DNA of 23,291 nt from Chara braunii (lineage: Eukaryota > Streptophyta > Charophyceae > Charales > Characeae), in assembly GCA_003427395.1 (NCBI GenBank), contig BFEA01000259.1, forward strand, positions 1,564,741 to 1,588,031, read 5' to 3'. A model generated the notes under the pieces. The model made no database searches and was not told the origin of the DNA. It worked only from the letters and a program-made list of their open reading frames with translations. The translations under genes and the position numbers were made by a program. Shown piece after piece: positions 8,851 to 19,379 of this stretch (positions within the stretch are counted from its first letter, which is position 1; every line of letters starts with the position of its first letter).

Positions 8851-9085
8851 CTGACTGACGGCTGAACAGAAAACAGATTGACTGCTGCTTCAACGCCCAT
8901 TAATAGAATCGTTGTTCGTATTCTGCCGATATACTGGGTGCTCTGTTGCGGTTTGTTTTCAGAAACCAGCCTGTTTTTTTTAATCTGCCTCCGCCTGAGG
9001 TGTACTTGCCTCTCTCGGAGTTGATGGCTAGACTATCTTACTGATTTCCGATAATCTTTCTCCTTGCCTCCTCAACGGATCTTAC

Positions 9086-9370
9086 TCACGAGAGGGTACT
9101 GTATAACTTTCCATCCGATCCGTGAATGTAGAAAGTGTATTCAATATGCGTCTGATTTTTTACTTGCTCTAGAGTCTGTTCCATCATGAGTCTTGTCAGA
9201 TAACAGAGGTCTTGTGTGACCCTCTCCTCCCAACCTTCACCTTTGTCTTGATGCAGGGTACAAGTCACCCTCAATCTTTTCTCACCCCCCATCTCTCTAC
9301 AGAACATCTCTTCCTTTACCACTGTGCGTAGAAACCACGATGTCCGCTGGAAGCTAGCCTCGAAAAATCT
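9086..9370 (-). CDS. Unrecognised open frame, partial or exon-like
   Basis: The frame is open between a TAA at 9371-9373 and a TGA at 9086-9088, 94 residues with no ATG near its upstream end. The peptide looks natural: FFEASFQRTSWFLRTVVKEE, then EKRLRVTCTLHQDKGEGWEE, then a helical LCYLTRLMMEQTLEQVKNQ and EYTFYIHGSDGKLYSTL. No family is recognised. It may be an exon or the remnant of the same unknown protein class as the 8118-8642 frame, which lies on the same strand. Confidence 0.35.
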   Translation of the reverse strand, partial: RFFEASFQRTSWFLRTVVKEEMFCREMGGEKRLRVTCTLHQDKGEGWEERVTQDLCYLTRLMMEQTLEQVKNQTHIEYTFYIHGSDGKLYSTLS

Positions 9371-9479
9371 TTACTTTGGCCTCCTTTAGTAAGTAGGCTA
9401 CTGACAATCACTGATTGTGGAATCTGAGTAACTAGACAAAAAGAGAAGGGGTAACTGTTTGTGGATTTTACGCTGATCT

Positions 9480-9830
9480 TGCAGAGTCCATACTGAGTTT
9501 ACCGAATTTGCACAGAGTTAGCTGAGTCTGGACTCTTCTGCTGAGTATTGCTTGTGTTCACCAAATCCAGGCATAAATAAGTTGAGGTTGTGCCGAGTCC
9601 TCTGATTCTACACCAGATTGTCTGATCCTACGTTGAATTACCTGTGTCTGCATTAAGCTGTCTGGATCTGTTTTGGATTTATCTAACTCTAGTTTGGGTG
9701 GTCCGAATCTGGTTCGAGTTGTTCGAGTCTGATTAGAATTGTCAGAGTCTGGTTTCAGTTGTCTGGTTTCAGTTGTCTGGTTTCCAATAATTTGTGTCTA
9801 GTTTCCAGTAATCTGTGTAGGTCATCCTGA
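9480..9830. repeat. Degenerate T/G-rich array around GTCTGGTTTCAGTT
   Basis: Imperfect units with cores such as GTCTGGTTTCAGTTGTCTGG, ATCTGGTTCGAGTTGTTCGA and TCTAGTTTCCAGTAATCTG follow one another, with spacings mostly about 14 or 21 nt in the best part (9690-9830). The left part is much more diverged. No coding frame is present. Confidence 0.6.
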
Positions 9831-9989
9831 CCCAGTCTGTGCTTCCCATAATTACCCTGCCCTCTTCATAGTCCTTACTTCAGCCTACAGTGACGGGATG
9901 GGAAGCAGAGGACCGCTGATGTTCCTCACGAAACTTCGTCGTGCTGTTTTCACTTGACCGCGACACTGGCCCTCAGTCACGCACAGGAT

Positions 9990-10900
9990 AGACCCCAAGG
10001 TAATCAGTCAAAAATGCAGGGATCTGACGGATGACTATGAAACCACAGATCTGTTGTAGTTGCCGGAATTAAAACTTGTTGCTTTGGAGTTCGAATAAAA
10101 CCGTCAAAAGGGGCGAGGAGAGGGTTTTTTTGTACCCCCGAACAAAGCAACGGATGAGGAGGTTTCTTGCTAATTATGGGCTTTGACTGCTGTATTGTGT
10201 GCAAGGCCTTTAGGTGCGGTGACTCAGGTAGGGACCCGTCTGACACGGGCTTTAACTCAGAAGCAGAGGGTCCGGGCTCAATACTCGACCTTAAGTATAG
10301 CCCCCACCTAATTCAAGACAGACCTTACTCATCAATACCATTTTTGCAAAAGGCTTGACATGGCTGGTGCTCAGAGCCTAGGCCTTTCGCCTGAAGGCCC
10401 TGACTGCAGACATTTAACCAGCCCGCACTCAAGTTCAGTGAAACAAGTAGAAACCGAGTCTCTGAGAAAATTGTCCCAGTACTCTCGCAATTTTTTGTCA
10501 CGTAGAGATCAGCAGAGGGCAAGAGCCTTTTGAGAGCGGGTAAGGAGAGTGTGCTCAGTGCATTCTCACAACGTAATCAAGGCCCGGCTGGCTATAACGG
10601 GTGACTCAGGAATAAAAATAAGCAATTTAGTCACCGTCAAGCAAAAATTTAGCAAGAGCGTAAGAGATTTTTCTCAGTATTGCTTTTCTCTTCCCCATTC
10701 ATTCAAGGATCAAGGTCATAAAACATAGCCAATAAAAATCGCCCCAGTGTTCCCTCCAAACATATAGGCCCACTCAGTGAGCCCGGAAGTAAACCTGTAT
10801 ACTAGAACAACTTCTGGTTTGCAGTCATCAGACTCACAAAACATTCAGTTGCGCACTCATATATTCGTGCGGACGCTTATAAGCTTACACAGTCTTGCTC
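9990..10900. other. Non-coding stretch with no clear gene
   Basis: GGTGACTCAGG-like words recur at about 10217 and 10600. Short open frames on both strands show no domain signature. I see no tRNA, and no splice-bounded exon can be supported. Confidence 0.4.
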
Positions 10901-10913
10901 TCAATTTATCTCA

Positions 10914-11034
10914 GGGTACAAACGAGCTCGTGCAACTACAAACGAACGTTCGATCGAATGAACATATGTAAACACGTTCACTTCGCGTTTGTACCCTCGT
11001 ACGATGGACAAAAAAAAAAAAAAAAAAAAAAAAA
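10914..11034 (+). repeat. Inverted repeat with nested palindromes, followed by A25
   Basis: GGGTACAAACG at 10914-10924 and CGTTTGTACCC at 10986-10996 are perfect reverse complements. Between them are the overlapping palindromes CGAACGTTCG and TTCGATCGAA, plus ACATATGT. Fourteen bases after the right arm begins a run of 25 A (11010-11034). A structured segment ending in poly(A) would fit the 3' end of a retroposed (SINE-like) copy, but no target-site duplication was found. Confidence 0.6.
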
Positions 11035-12285
11035 GGAGAGGTCAAGATCCTAATTGCATTTTGCGATCTTCGTCTTCACATGGCTCAAGCACACAATAAG
11101 AAGGTTGCGTAACTCTGGCGCTGCCAAGCAGTCGAGTAAACCACTCAATGCGAGAAACACATTCAATCGGCAACCGTGAAAACATGCCAATACCAGAAAT
11201 ACTCAGCGCTCTCAACCTTACTAGTCACTGAAAACAGGTTGCACGTACATTTTTGGACCTCTGTTTATGTGTTGGGGCTACTCACCTATTCACCTGTTTA
11301 CACAGCCTACGGAGGGCCTGACCTTTGTCATAATGCAGCTGGATCAGCCAGGCACCGATCAATCAGACTAGTTAACCTTATAAAGAGAGAAACTGAATTA
11401 ACGGAAACAAAAAGAGAATTATTCACGATAGCCAACATTTTATCTGGAGCTTCGGCCAAAACGATTAAAGAGGAGAGCTTCGATGACTCTTGAATAACAA
11501 TGTCTATAATCTTCTTAGCAGGTAGTTAAAGGCAGAAGCCCCCATTCCCGTTTTCACGTGTCTTAGTAACTCACGCATCTGTCTCAGCATAAGGTCCAAT
11601 GTTTGTCCTCTCACGAGCGCCTCGCTCAAACATAGATTGCTTTTGCCCGGACACGTTGGCGTGAGTGGTGAGTCCTCACACACGAGCCCCTCCTACTCGT
11701 CCCGCTCAATTGCTTGTTCTCTTGCACCTATGTTCAAGCCCTTCTTGTACACATCCCACGGCTTACTCGGTAACTAGCTCATGTCCGCGTGGTTTATGTA
11801 TGTACCAATCAGAGTTAACACGTGGAATCTTCCTCATCTGTTTGTATAGAGCATGACAGTCGTCAGTAAGGGTAAGCACGAGAGAGTTCGTCATGCGGCA
11901 TCATAGGGAAACTGTCCGTAGAAGACTTACTGATCCTCTCTAATCTCCTGTAATCGCGCACATTCTGGCAAACGTGAAGCCCTGACTCAAAGGAGACGCG
12001 TGGCGTCGACAACAGTATACAGTTGGCTGGCTGTACTCATGTGTCCTTCTTTCTTCCTAGGCTAGCACGCGTGTACCCTCTTTTGCCTCCTTCGCTTGGG
12101 AATCAAAGTTGACGTGAGCACCCCGAGAGTTTCCCCTTTCTTGCGCACCCACCTTTCCACGCTTCGTGCTCTCTTTCTCCCTCTCTCTCTTCAACCGACC
12201 GTAGTAGGCTCACTCGCTCAGTGGGCTCGTATCCCACTCATCTGCTAGATCACCCTTTTCACTGCCCCCTCTTCACTCTGTTCGC
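11035..12285. other. Non-coding stretch; C/T-rich toward the right
   Basis: A 105-codon plus-strand frame at 11176-11493 has no recognisable features. From about 12050 to 12290 the sequence is strongly pyrimidine-rich (TTTCTCCCTCTCTCTCTTC near 12172). I can support no gene here. Confidence 0.4.
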
Positions 12286-12288
12286 ACT

Positions 12289-12729
12289 CTAAGCTTGACG
12301 CGAGCTGCAGCGCCTCTCCACACGATCCCTTGCCTCCGTGATCGCGTCCTGTAGCTTTGAGTTAGTCCGCATTTCCACCTCCTTAGCCCCTTCCACGTTG
12401 ATTCTCAGTCTCAGTTCATCTTCTCCATCGTAGTTAAGTATCACCGTGATCCAAGGCCCTTCCCCAGACATGGGTTTCCACCGAGCCTGGTGGTACCAGT
12501 AACCGGGTCTATATCCATGCAGCGCCATAGCCAGACTTAGCTCGACAGACACCGCACCAGCCCCGCCTACTGACCCGAATAGCCAGTACCAACTACTAGG
12601 TGCACAAGCAGGGGCACACAGGCGGATTTGCTCGCCCACTTTGCCACTCTGTTCCCTCCTCACGATAGCACAGCGAAACCGTCTGTGTTCCGCAGTAAAT
12701 TGGCACTGTCCCCTCTTCTTATAGGATCG
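12289..12729 (-). CDS. Unrecognised open frame, partial or exon-like
   Basis: The frame is open from just after a TAG at 12730-12732 down to a TAG at 12289-12291, 146 residues with no ATG in its first third. It has natural-looking composition: QCQFTAEHRRFRCAIV, the tryptophan/tyrosine-rich GYRPGYWYHQARWKPMSGEG, then alternating strand-like PWITVILNYDGEDELRLRIN. It ends in a charged, probably coiled helix (SKLQDAITEARDRVERRC). I recognise no family. It could be a 3' terminal exon of a host gene or part of an undescribed mobile-element protein. Confidence 0.4.
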   Translation of the reverse strand, partial: RSYKKRGQCQFTAEHRRFRCAIVRREQSGKVGEQIRLCAPACAPSSWYWLFGSVGGAGAVSVELSLAMALHGYRPGYWYHQARWKPMSGEGPWITVILNYDGEDELRLRINVEGAKEVEMRTNSKLQDAITEARDRVERRCSSRQA

Positions 12730-12779
12730 CTATCTATCGCACCCCCATACTCAGAATAAAGAGCCCAGACACTTCTCAT

Positions 12780-12870
12780 GGCTCTTGTGCTTTTATTCGA
12801 CTAAGTTCTCGAATCAAGTTGAATAAAATAAAATAAAATTAAGATGAAAAATAAAATAAAATGAGATAAC
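12780..12870. repeat. AT-rich AAAATAAAAT microrepeats and nearby small inverted repeat
   Basis: AATAAAATAAAATAAAATTA-type runs occupy about 12822-12866. Just upstream, GAATAAAGAGCC near 12752 and GGCTCT...TTTATTC near 12780-12799 form an imperfect stem. Its role is unknown. Confidence 0.6.
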
Positions 12871-12879
12871 AAAACAACC

Positions 12880-13860
12880 AAGAGACATGACATCAACGGT
12901 CATATCACCAGCTTCCTCTTACGCTTAGAAGTGACATGCAGACACGCCGGAGAGGTCCCATAACGGGTTACGAATGGACGCCCGTCCCTCTCTAAAACCT
13001 GCAGTCGGCTTACCACTATCGGGTACCTGTTTAGGATGGTAAGGAGGGGGTTCATGACCTCCTATAGGGGGTGATGAACCTCTTGCCGATGAGGCCGCGG
13101 GTCGCCCCATATCTCAACCCGAAATGATGGGCCAATACCCGGGATGGGCTGGTACTGGAAACCGGGGCCAGTGTCTTGTGCTTAGCCATCTGCTTGTCGT
13201 TCTAAGCAACCATTCAACTAGACTAACCAGACAAAAATCGTTGTAGACGGGAGGAACATCCTGCCGAAGAATGAAATCGCATCTACTCATAAACGGGAGC
13301 ATTACCCGGCTTCGCTTGATGGGGGGTAACCCGTTACTAGACTCGGAGTTCGAGTCGTTTATTACCAAAGCCTACCTGATGGCCTATGTGATCTGCCAAG
13401 GAAAGTGTTCACTCTACCGTACTGCCATGAATCCCCTCGGATACTATTATTCTTGCTATCTACTTTACCAAAGCCCCTACTGATTCATAATGATAAGGAT
13501 TACTGATACTTGCTCATGCTTGCAACCAGGGACCGATGATCAGGTTTTTCTCAGTCGTAACTTTTGTCAGTTGATTTCCAAATGCCCATGTTCCTGTGAA
13601 CCACAGTTTACCTTTTGTTCGCCAGTTTGCACGGATACCATTCCTTGTGTGCGCTTTCACCGTCGCCTGATTTTGGAGGGATGTCTAGTGCTCATCTCTG
13701 AATATCGCTGCATTCCTTGCTTGCTATAGCTTTACCATGATTGACCCTCTGCATGACTGGGCTATATATCCCCAACCTTTCAAGTACGTCTTCCCTTCAT
13801 CCATCTTCCCAGTCAAGATCCATGAGTCTGTCCATTCCAGGTATTGAGTGGTGAATCTGC
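12880..13860. other. Stretch without a supportable gene
   Basis: Short frames on both strands (e.g. minus 13368-13114, plus 13271-13483) lack recognisable motifs. The right end may contain the decayed 3' region of the adjacent LINE. Confidence 0.35.
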
Positions 13861-13889
13861 CTGTGAGATTTCTCCAGTGGCGACGCCGC

Positions 13890-13996
13890 TATTGCCAGGA
13901 TCTAATAGAAACTGGGCAGTGGATCCACAGGTGGGTGGTTTCCCACGCCCAACCACAATGGAAGCAAACCGGACAAACGCTCATTCCTCTGGTTGT
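13890..13996 (-). pseudogene. LINE terminal zinc-finger segment (zf-RVT-like)
   Basis: On the minus strand, 13975-13916 encodes CPVC, then the spacer FHCGWAWETT, then HLWIHC. This gives C-x2-C followed by H-x4-C, as in the C-terminal zinc finger of plant LINE polyproteins. SW follows within a few residues, another usual feature. A TGA at 13997-13999 separates it from the preceding in-frame segment. Confidence 0.7.
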
Positions 13997-14599
13997 TCAC
14001 CACGTGGCTGATGCCACGATCTGTAGCGACTGTAACCAGAGTAGGGTTGTTATCTTCTGATTTGTCATCGTTTCCGGTTGACTCCACAGGCTGCGTAAAT
14101 TTGAGTCGGTCACCTTGCCCAGGTTGTACTTATCCCACATTCTAGCCGCACCAGTTCGTCGGATGATCGGTTCAGATTCCACCCGTAGGTAAAAGATTCT
14201 AGTTTGTATGTTGTTGGTGTTACGCCGCCCAAACAACACTCCTTTCCCGTTTTATCTTTAACCACTCATACCTTGGTCTCTTCTAGGTTTGGTGGCAATA
14301 CCTCGGTTTTCTCCCCCAACATAACTAATGATCGGTGCAATGCCTGGTATGTGGAGAATGATGTCACGGTTCTCATTCTTGAATCCTTACTTCTTGTTGG
14401 AGGTCCGGGCCAATAACTCTCCAGTACTGCTCTTCTGTTGAGGGGGCTTTGTACCATACTCCTTCGAGAGGTGGAGATTCCCCTTTCAACAACGCTTTTC
14501 ATTTATGAGGAATGACTGCCTTTAGGGCTTCAAAGTGAATTTGTGCATTGTGTAGTTGGGGAAGGTAAGATCTGAGAGTGGTATCTGATAACCAATCTC

Positions 14600-15403
14600 G
14601 GGCTTGTTCGTCCCAGAGGGCTCCTACTGTTAACACTCCTTGCAAAATTCAGGTTCTGCCAAAACTGTCCGGTGCGTCAGGCACGGAGAACATCCTACCA
14701 TCGGCGTACATGATCCTCTTATTGTCAAACAGTAGCTCTCTCTAAACTTGTCTTTTGGTAAGCAGAGGAGTCGATTCCTGAGGGAGCACTTTTGTGCCAA
14801 GCTGAGATAATTGATCTCCATAGTCGAGAGTTTGGACGTGTGTTTGCAAATGATGGTAGAAGAAGATATTGCCAAACCAATCGATGGTCCTGCAGTTCCA
14901 TTTCAGTTCCTAGTATGTATTCAAGTAACTTAATCCATGTTTTTTCCTCCACTTCAAACATAGTTTCCACTTGTCATCTTGCTAGTAGGGTTGTGTTCTG
15001 TCGTTTTGGGTCCAACAAACCCAGACCTCCTTCTGCTCTTCAAGTTGGTTGAGCCACTGTGTCCCATGCTATTTTCGTCAAAAATCTTTCTCCTTCCTTG
15101 GTAGAGGGTTTCCACATATACCTGGTTGTTGCTCTTCTGATATTCTTATAAGTTATATCACTCATCATGATTCGTGTGAATTACCAGTGGGTACCGAAGA
15201 ATGGAAAACGTTGCAGATGAAATAACCAAGGGTTTTTCAAATAATGAGAGTCGATGACCTCGGTGCCAGTTGGCAATTTTTGCAATGACTTTTGTCTTAA
15301 AAATAGTATCTTGATTAGGTGCAACATTGCCCAACGAGATTTGAACTCCCAATAGTCTCTCGGATTCTCTCTCTGTCACTCTCTTCATCCCCCAATCCAC
15401 CAC
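14600..15403 (-). pseudogene. LINE post-RT region
   Basis: Near 15352 the minus strand reads RLLGVQISLG and then LSLFEKPLVISSATFSILRY, the usual post-RT block. At 15030-15010 it reads GGLGLLD followed by PKRQNTTLLARWQVE, a hallmark of plant LINEs. The frame continues with KTWIKLLEYIL and LWRSIISAWHKSAPSGI. The pieces lie in different frames with stops between them. Confidence 0.75.
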
Positions 15404-15439
15404 AATAGCCTTGTGTTCAGGTAGTAAATAGACGAAATT

Positions 15440-16194
15440 TCTCCAGTTAATCGAGGCTTTAGAAGTCCAGACACTTCGCTGTAATTTTCTATCACGTTCT
15501 TTAGTTCATTCACAGATCTAATTGAGTTGTCACAGAGTATGGTGAGGTCATCTGCGAGTGCGCCCCCTTTCCAATCAAAAGGTCGGGGAGAGTTGTAATC
15601 CTATGATATTATTGTTAAGCCTTATATTATCCAGTAGGACTTTCAGCTACACCACGAACAACAGGGGGGGCAAAGGGCAACCTTGTCGTAGTGAGCGTGA
15701 CATTGTGATCTCGTCAGAAAGACATCCGTTCACATTTACCATTGCAACCCCTTTCGAATACAATGACTTTATAATTTTCACGAAATTGGTTTCAAAATTT
15801 ATTGTCCTAAGGGTGGTGGCCGCAAAAGCCCACCCAACCTTATCATACGCTTTGTCCATGTCTAGTAAAATGGTTGCAACATTCTTATCCTCCTCTCTTA
15901 TGATCTCCAATGCCTTAATTGTCGCTATAATATTCTCATGGATTGGCTGTTTTTTTTACAGAGGCTCCATGTTCTGGGTCTAGGATCCCTGGTAGGTATC
16001 TGGTCAGGTGTTGGGCCATTGTTTTTGCGAGTATTTTGTAAGCAACGTTAAGTAGAGAGATCGGAAGGTCCCATTGAGTCCCATGTTTTCAGGTAAAATT
16101 CGACAGGGAGTCTATCTCTGTCCGAGCACTTACCTTTCTTTAGTTCTCTGACCGCCTCCCCCAATTCCTCTACCGTCCGTGAAGGGTCGACCTA
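15440..16194 (-). pseudogene. LINE reverse transcriptase domain
   Basis: The segment starts after a TAG at 16192-16194 with VEELGEAVRELKKGKCSDRD and PVEFYLKTWDSMGP, as at the N-terminus of LINE RTs. It then changes frame. The next frame contains ATILLDMDKAYDKVGW (catalytic-box Asp at about 15862-15830) and SLRQGCPLPPLLF at about 15690-15650. A further frame carries ALADDLTIL at about 15560-15534. This is the YADD/FADD catalytic box with Leu in the first position and both aspartates kept. At least two frame changes and several stops lie within the domain. Confidence 0.85.
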
Positions 16195-16860
16195 GGTCCA
16201 ATCTTCTCTGTCGTGAGATGAGGATGTTCGCCTTATCCTTGTACCTAGAGGTAAGGGTAAGTCTGTGTCAAAGCTTGTGTTCGCCAATTTTGAGGAAAAA
16301 ATGTCCCTGAAGTATTCCCGAGCATAGACACACATTTGTTGTGTCGATTCCACTAAGGGGGCATCCTTCCTGAACGGATGCGACAACTATCTTATAAGAG
16401 GTTTAGTCTGCTGCAGGATTAACGTACGAAAGGTAAGCTTAGTCATATTGTCGAAGTCTATAATCCCCCTAAGACTCAGCCACTCAAGCCAATTGGCTTG
16501 TCATTGAGACTCTAAGGCCTTTAATTTTATCAACAATACTCTTCGTCTGAAGGACGAGAAATGGTCAGCATACACGTTATTTCCTAGTTGTTTCTCAGCA
16601 TCCGCTATGACGAGTTTCAATTTTTTTTCTTTTAACTTTCTGTTACCTGCTTTGATCTAAGAAAACACATTGATCGTGTTAGAGATAATGGATAAGCCAA
16701 TATCTGTCCAATCCTCTTCTAAGTCAAACAAGGGTTTGACCTTCTTCCAATCTTCTATGTGTCGTGTTACCCATGCCTTGATACCCTTATGTTTACGGTT
16801 GCTGGTATTTAACATGCCGTTCATCCGCTCCATCCGTTCTCCCGAGATAATATTGATAAG
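16195..16860 (-). pseudogene. LINE linker between endonuclease and RT
   Basis: This stretch is in the same frame as the endonuclease, with stops at 16657-16659 (TAG) and two further TGA. Peptides include RHIEDWKKVKPLFDLEEDW, KAGNRKLKEKKLKLVIADAE and YAREYFRDIFSS. The last is the usual segment just before the RT domain. Confidence 0.65.
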
Positions 16861-17410
16861 CACCGGATAATGGTTTGATTGCGAGGCTATACAAGTTTGG
16901 ACATCGGACCCTATGAATCTGTCTCAAATCACCCCCCTATCCAAGAGGAAGTCAAGCCTCCTCCCAGCCGACGTCAACCCAAACCAGGTGTAGTTGTTTA
17001 TATTTCGATTCAGGGTCCTAAAAACATGAGTTAAGTTTTCGGACCCCATGAATTCCAGCAAGAGTTCTGAGTCATTTCTCAATAGACACAATTTGGGGGT
17101 ATCAAGCCCAGGAGACAGTATAGTATTCCAGTCTGTTGCTAACAATATATGTTTCGTATCCAGAATATATATTGGTAAGTTCGTGAAGAAGACAGTTCTC
17201 TCCTTAAAGTCCACCGGTGCGTAGATGGACATCATCGCTCAATCTTCTACGCCCATCGTGAACTTCACCCAAACAAAGCGACCACCCGTTGCTTTTCCCC
17301 TTTTTTTTTTTTTTTTGTCATGACCTGTCGTTCCTCTCTCGACCCCCATCTGATGCGGCGCGTTAAACCACCAGTACTTGGTACAGCTATTGGCCACGAA
17401 AAAAAATAAA
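16840..17410 (-). pseudogene. LINE APE-type endonuclease domain
   Basis: The minus frame shows KYWWFNAPHQ, a lysine run from the A16 tract, GGRFVWVKF and MMSIYAPVDFKERTVFF. It continues with ILLATDWNTIL (degenerate GDFN box), NYTWFGLTSAGRRLDFLL and SNHYPVLI, which corresponds to the SDHxP box with its catalytic His retained and Asp changed to Asn. In-frame TGA codons lie at 17239-17241 and 16924-16926. The order and spacing fit Exo_endo_phos endonucleases of LINEs. Confidence 0.8.
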
Positions 17411-17419
17411 GTAAAAACA

Positions 17420-18469
17420 TTCGTAGTTGGATGAATTTGAGAGTGTGACGAGCTATCTTCTGTAATCGCGCAACTTCCTACAGGGGGCTGTTGTGGGGAA
17501 ACGGGAGGGTCTTGATGGGAGACAGGGCGCAAGCGGGATCGGTGGGGCAAGTTGCCTGGATACCCTCGCTTCTTTTTCGTTTTCGTTGGAGTTGTCGGGC
17601 CGGTGCCGGAAAAGCCCCGCGCCGACGATTAAGTAACCGCGCCCTAGCGAGCGCGAGAAATAACAGTTGCCATAGTTTTTTTCTTGTTCTGCTATGCGTA
17701 CTAGGAATTTTGGCGATATCAACGCGCGGGAATTTTCGTTTTTGAAATTCGAACTAATGTCGAGCCCCCCGCGCAGACTCTCGGAATTGTTTTTCTTTCC
17801 TTTCCTTCTTTTTCCCTTCGGGATTTTTTTTTCTTGCAATTAGGATTTAGACTAGGAATTTAGGCACTTTGCAATTTGGCAGCACGACGTTTCTTGCTCA
17901 CACACGCCGTGACCCAACAGGGTCTGGGCTCTGAATCCACCCGCGCCTTAATCCAATGTGCAACTCTAGTTTCTGGAGGGTGCGATCTCATTGTAATCTT
18001 CTTGTTCTTGATGGTTTTTTGTATTTCCTTTTTTTCCGCTTCGTCTTCGCATGCACACTCTTCCTCTGTTCTGAGTGGTTCCCACGGTTGCATGCCCGGA
18101 TCGATGCGCGGAGAGAGGCTTCGTCCCCCGCGCCGCGGCCTGGGCATGCAGACGCAGGCACTCCCACCCTTCTCTTTCTCATCACTCTAATATCGTACCC
18201 CTCGTGCAAGCATGCATGCTATAAATTTTACAAGCGCGATTAGTTGTCTCTCTAACCTACTTGGGAGTTAGCGCGGTCGAGAGGATTGGCTAACGAGCAG
18301 AAAGACGGTGAGTAGAGAGTCGGGCGATCCGACGAGCTGGCGCTGAGTGCGGGGGGTTGACGCGTGGCTGCGACGGACTGTGGCACGTGGGCGAACCTAG
18401 CTTGCATGCTCAGGCCAAGCGGGGTGACGATTCGGGTCGATGTTGGGGGTGCGGGGCAACGGGCTGCCC

Positions 18470-18470
<1 letters not shown>
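17420..18470. other. Non-coding stretch between LINE and GA repeat
   Basis: T-rich tracts occur on the plus strand (e.g. 17790-17835). A TATAAATT at 18220-18227 resembles a plant TATA box but has no supportable gene downstream. Arginine-rich minus frames (e.g. 18147-17860) have no motif I recognise. Confidence 0.4.

Positions 18471-18474
<4 letters not shown>

Positions 18475-18538
<64 letters not shown>
18475..18538. repeat. (GA)32 microsatellite
   Basis: A perfect GA run of 64 bp. It opens spurious Arg-Glu and Ser-Leu frames on the two strands. Confidence 0.95.
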
Positions 18539-18539
<1 letters not shown>

Positions 18540-19375
18540 GAGGATATGGTGGAATCGTGTCTATCCTCCCTAGTGTCTGTATAAATTTTGATTTCAACGT
18601 TGGTCAATTTTTGTTGCGGCATTTTTGGAGTTTCTCGAGTAAATCATCTCGGACTTTTTGATGTATGTATATGTGCATGAATGACGATGAATAAGCTCAT
18701 ATCCTTTTTTTTTTAGTTGTTTTTTTTATCAATGATTACGGGAACTGTTGGGGGTGTATGCTTGTGAATATCCAATAGTCCTTTCCACCCCGGGAACGAG
18801 ATTGATTCCCTAAGGGAACTAGCTGCATGATTGAACCGGTACGCTGACGGATCGCTTCTTGTTTATGTGTGCAATTTAAGATCTGCTCAACTGGCCGGTG
18901 CGCACCCACGTGTAAGACAACAGTCGTTCACAGACTTACCATCTACACGCGCGCCTGCAAGAGCCAGCTACAATCTCGCCCTGTAGAAAGATGCGTGTGC
19001 AGGAACTCGGCTGAACGAGACATGGCGATAGAATCCTCTTTCTGGATCACCGATCATGAAAGCCTGAGGGACCGGGAATACCGAACGTATTGGGAGAGGG
19101 AACAAATCCGCCAGCAGCGGATCTGACAACATCGCCACTTACGGAACCCTGGGTCCCTCGAGTACCCTTGTCGGACTGAAAACGAGCGACTGTGCACGGG
19201 CGACTTCCAACTAGCAATCAACCGAGACCCGCGGATTCCCAATTATCCTTACAGTTGAAACCAGCAATATCTTCTAACCCCAGGCTTCGTTGCCATCACC
19301 ACTGACTTCCCTCCCTACTATACTGTCCTCCTCTACCACCGGTTACTCGTGGTCCCCTGGGATAGCCCGGTTCTG
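18540..19375. other. Non-coding stretch left of the LTR-like block
   Basis: T-rich runs at about 18702-18727. TGTTGGGGGTGTATGC at about 18747 begins with TG and could be an LTR start, but no matching terminus was found. There is no supportable gene. Confidence 0.35.
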
Positions 19376-19379
19376 GACC

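Larger units (their letters stand above)
13890..17410 (-). mobile_element. Decayed LINE (APE endonuclease + reverse transcriptase + zinc finger)
   Basis: Read on the minus strand, this segment carries the modules of a non-LTR retrotransposon second ORF in the expected order. They are an apurinic-type endonuclease, a linker, a reverse transcriptase with KAYDKVGW, RQGCPL and LADD boxes, the post-RT GGLGLLD region and a terminal CCHC zinc finger. The frame changes several times and carries many stops of all three types, so the copy is dead. I found no first ORF, poly(A) tail or target-site duplication, so the ends are approximate. A 16-nt T-run at 17301-17316 reads as a lysine run within the endonuclease. 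The architecture is that of plant and algal L1-like elements. Confidence 0.85.

Noticed and set aside
9700-9740. tRNA B-box-like GGTTCGAGTTGTTCGA
   Set aside because: It lies within the degenerate T/G repeat and no cloverleaf or A box could be built around it.
11176-11493. 105-codon plus-strand frame as a gene
   Set aside because: No motif, no homologue recognised, no flanking signals; too short to support alone.
17860-18147. Arg/Lys-rich minus frame as a gene
   Set aside because: Low-complexity basic composition with no domain; a plus-strand frame overlaps it equally well.
18220-18227. TATA-box-like TATAAATT as a promoter
   Set aside because: No supportable transcript or coding frame follows, and such words are common in AT-rich DNA.
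18357-18661. Arg-Glu and Ser-Leu repeat proteins across the GA tract
   Set aside because: All frames through a GA dinucleotide run are open on both strands; microsatellite artefact. The same applies at 22688-23055.
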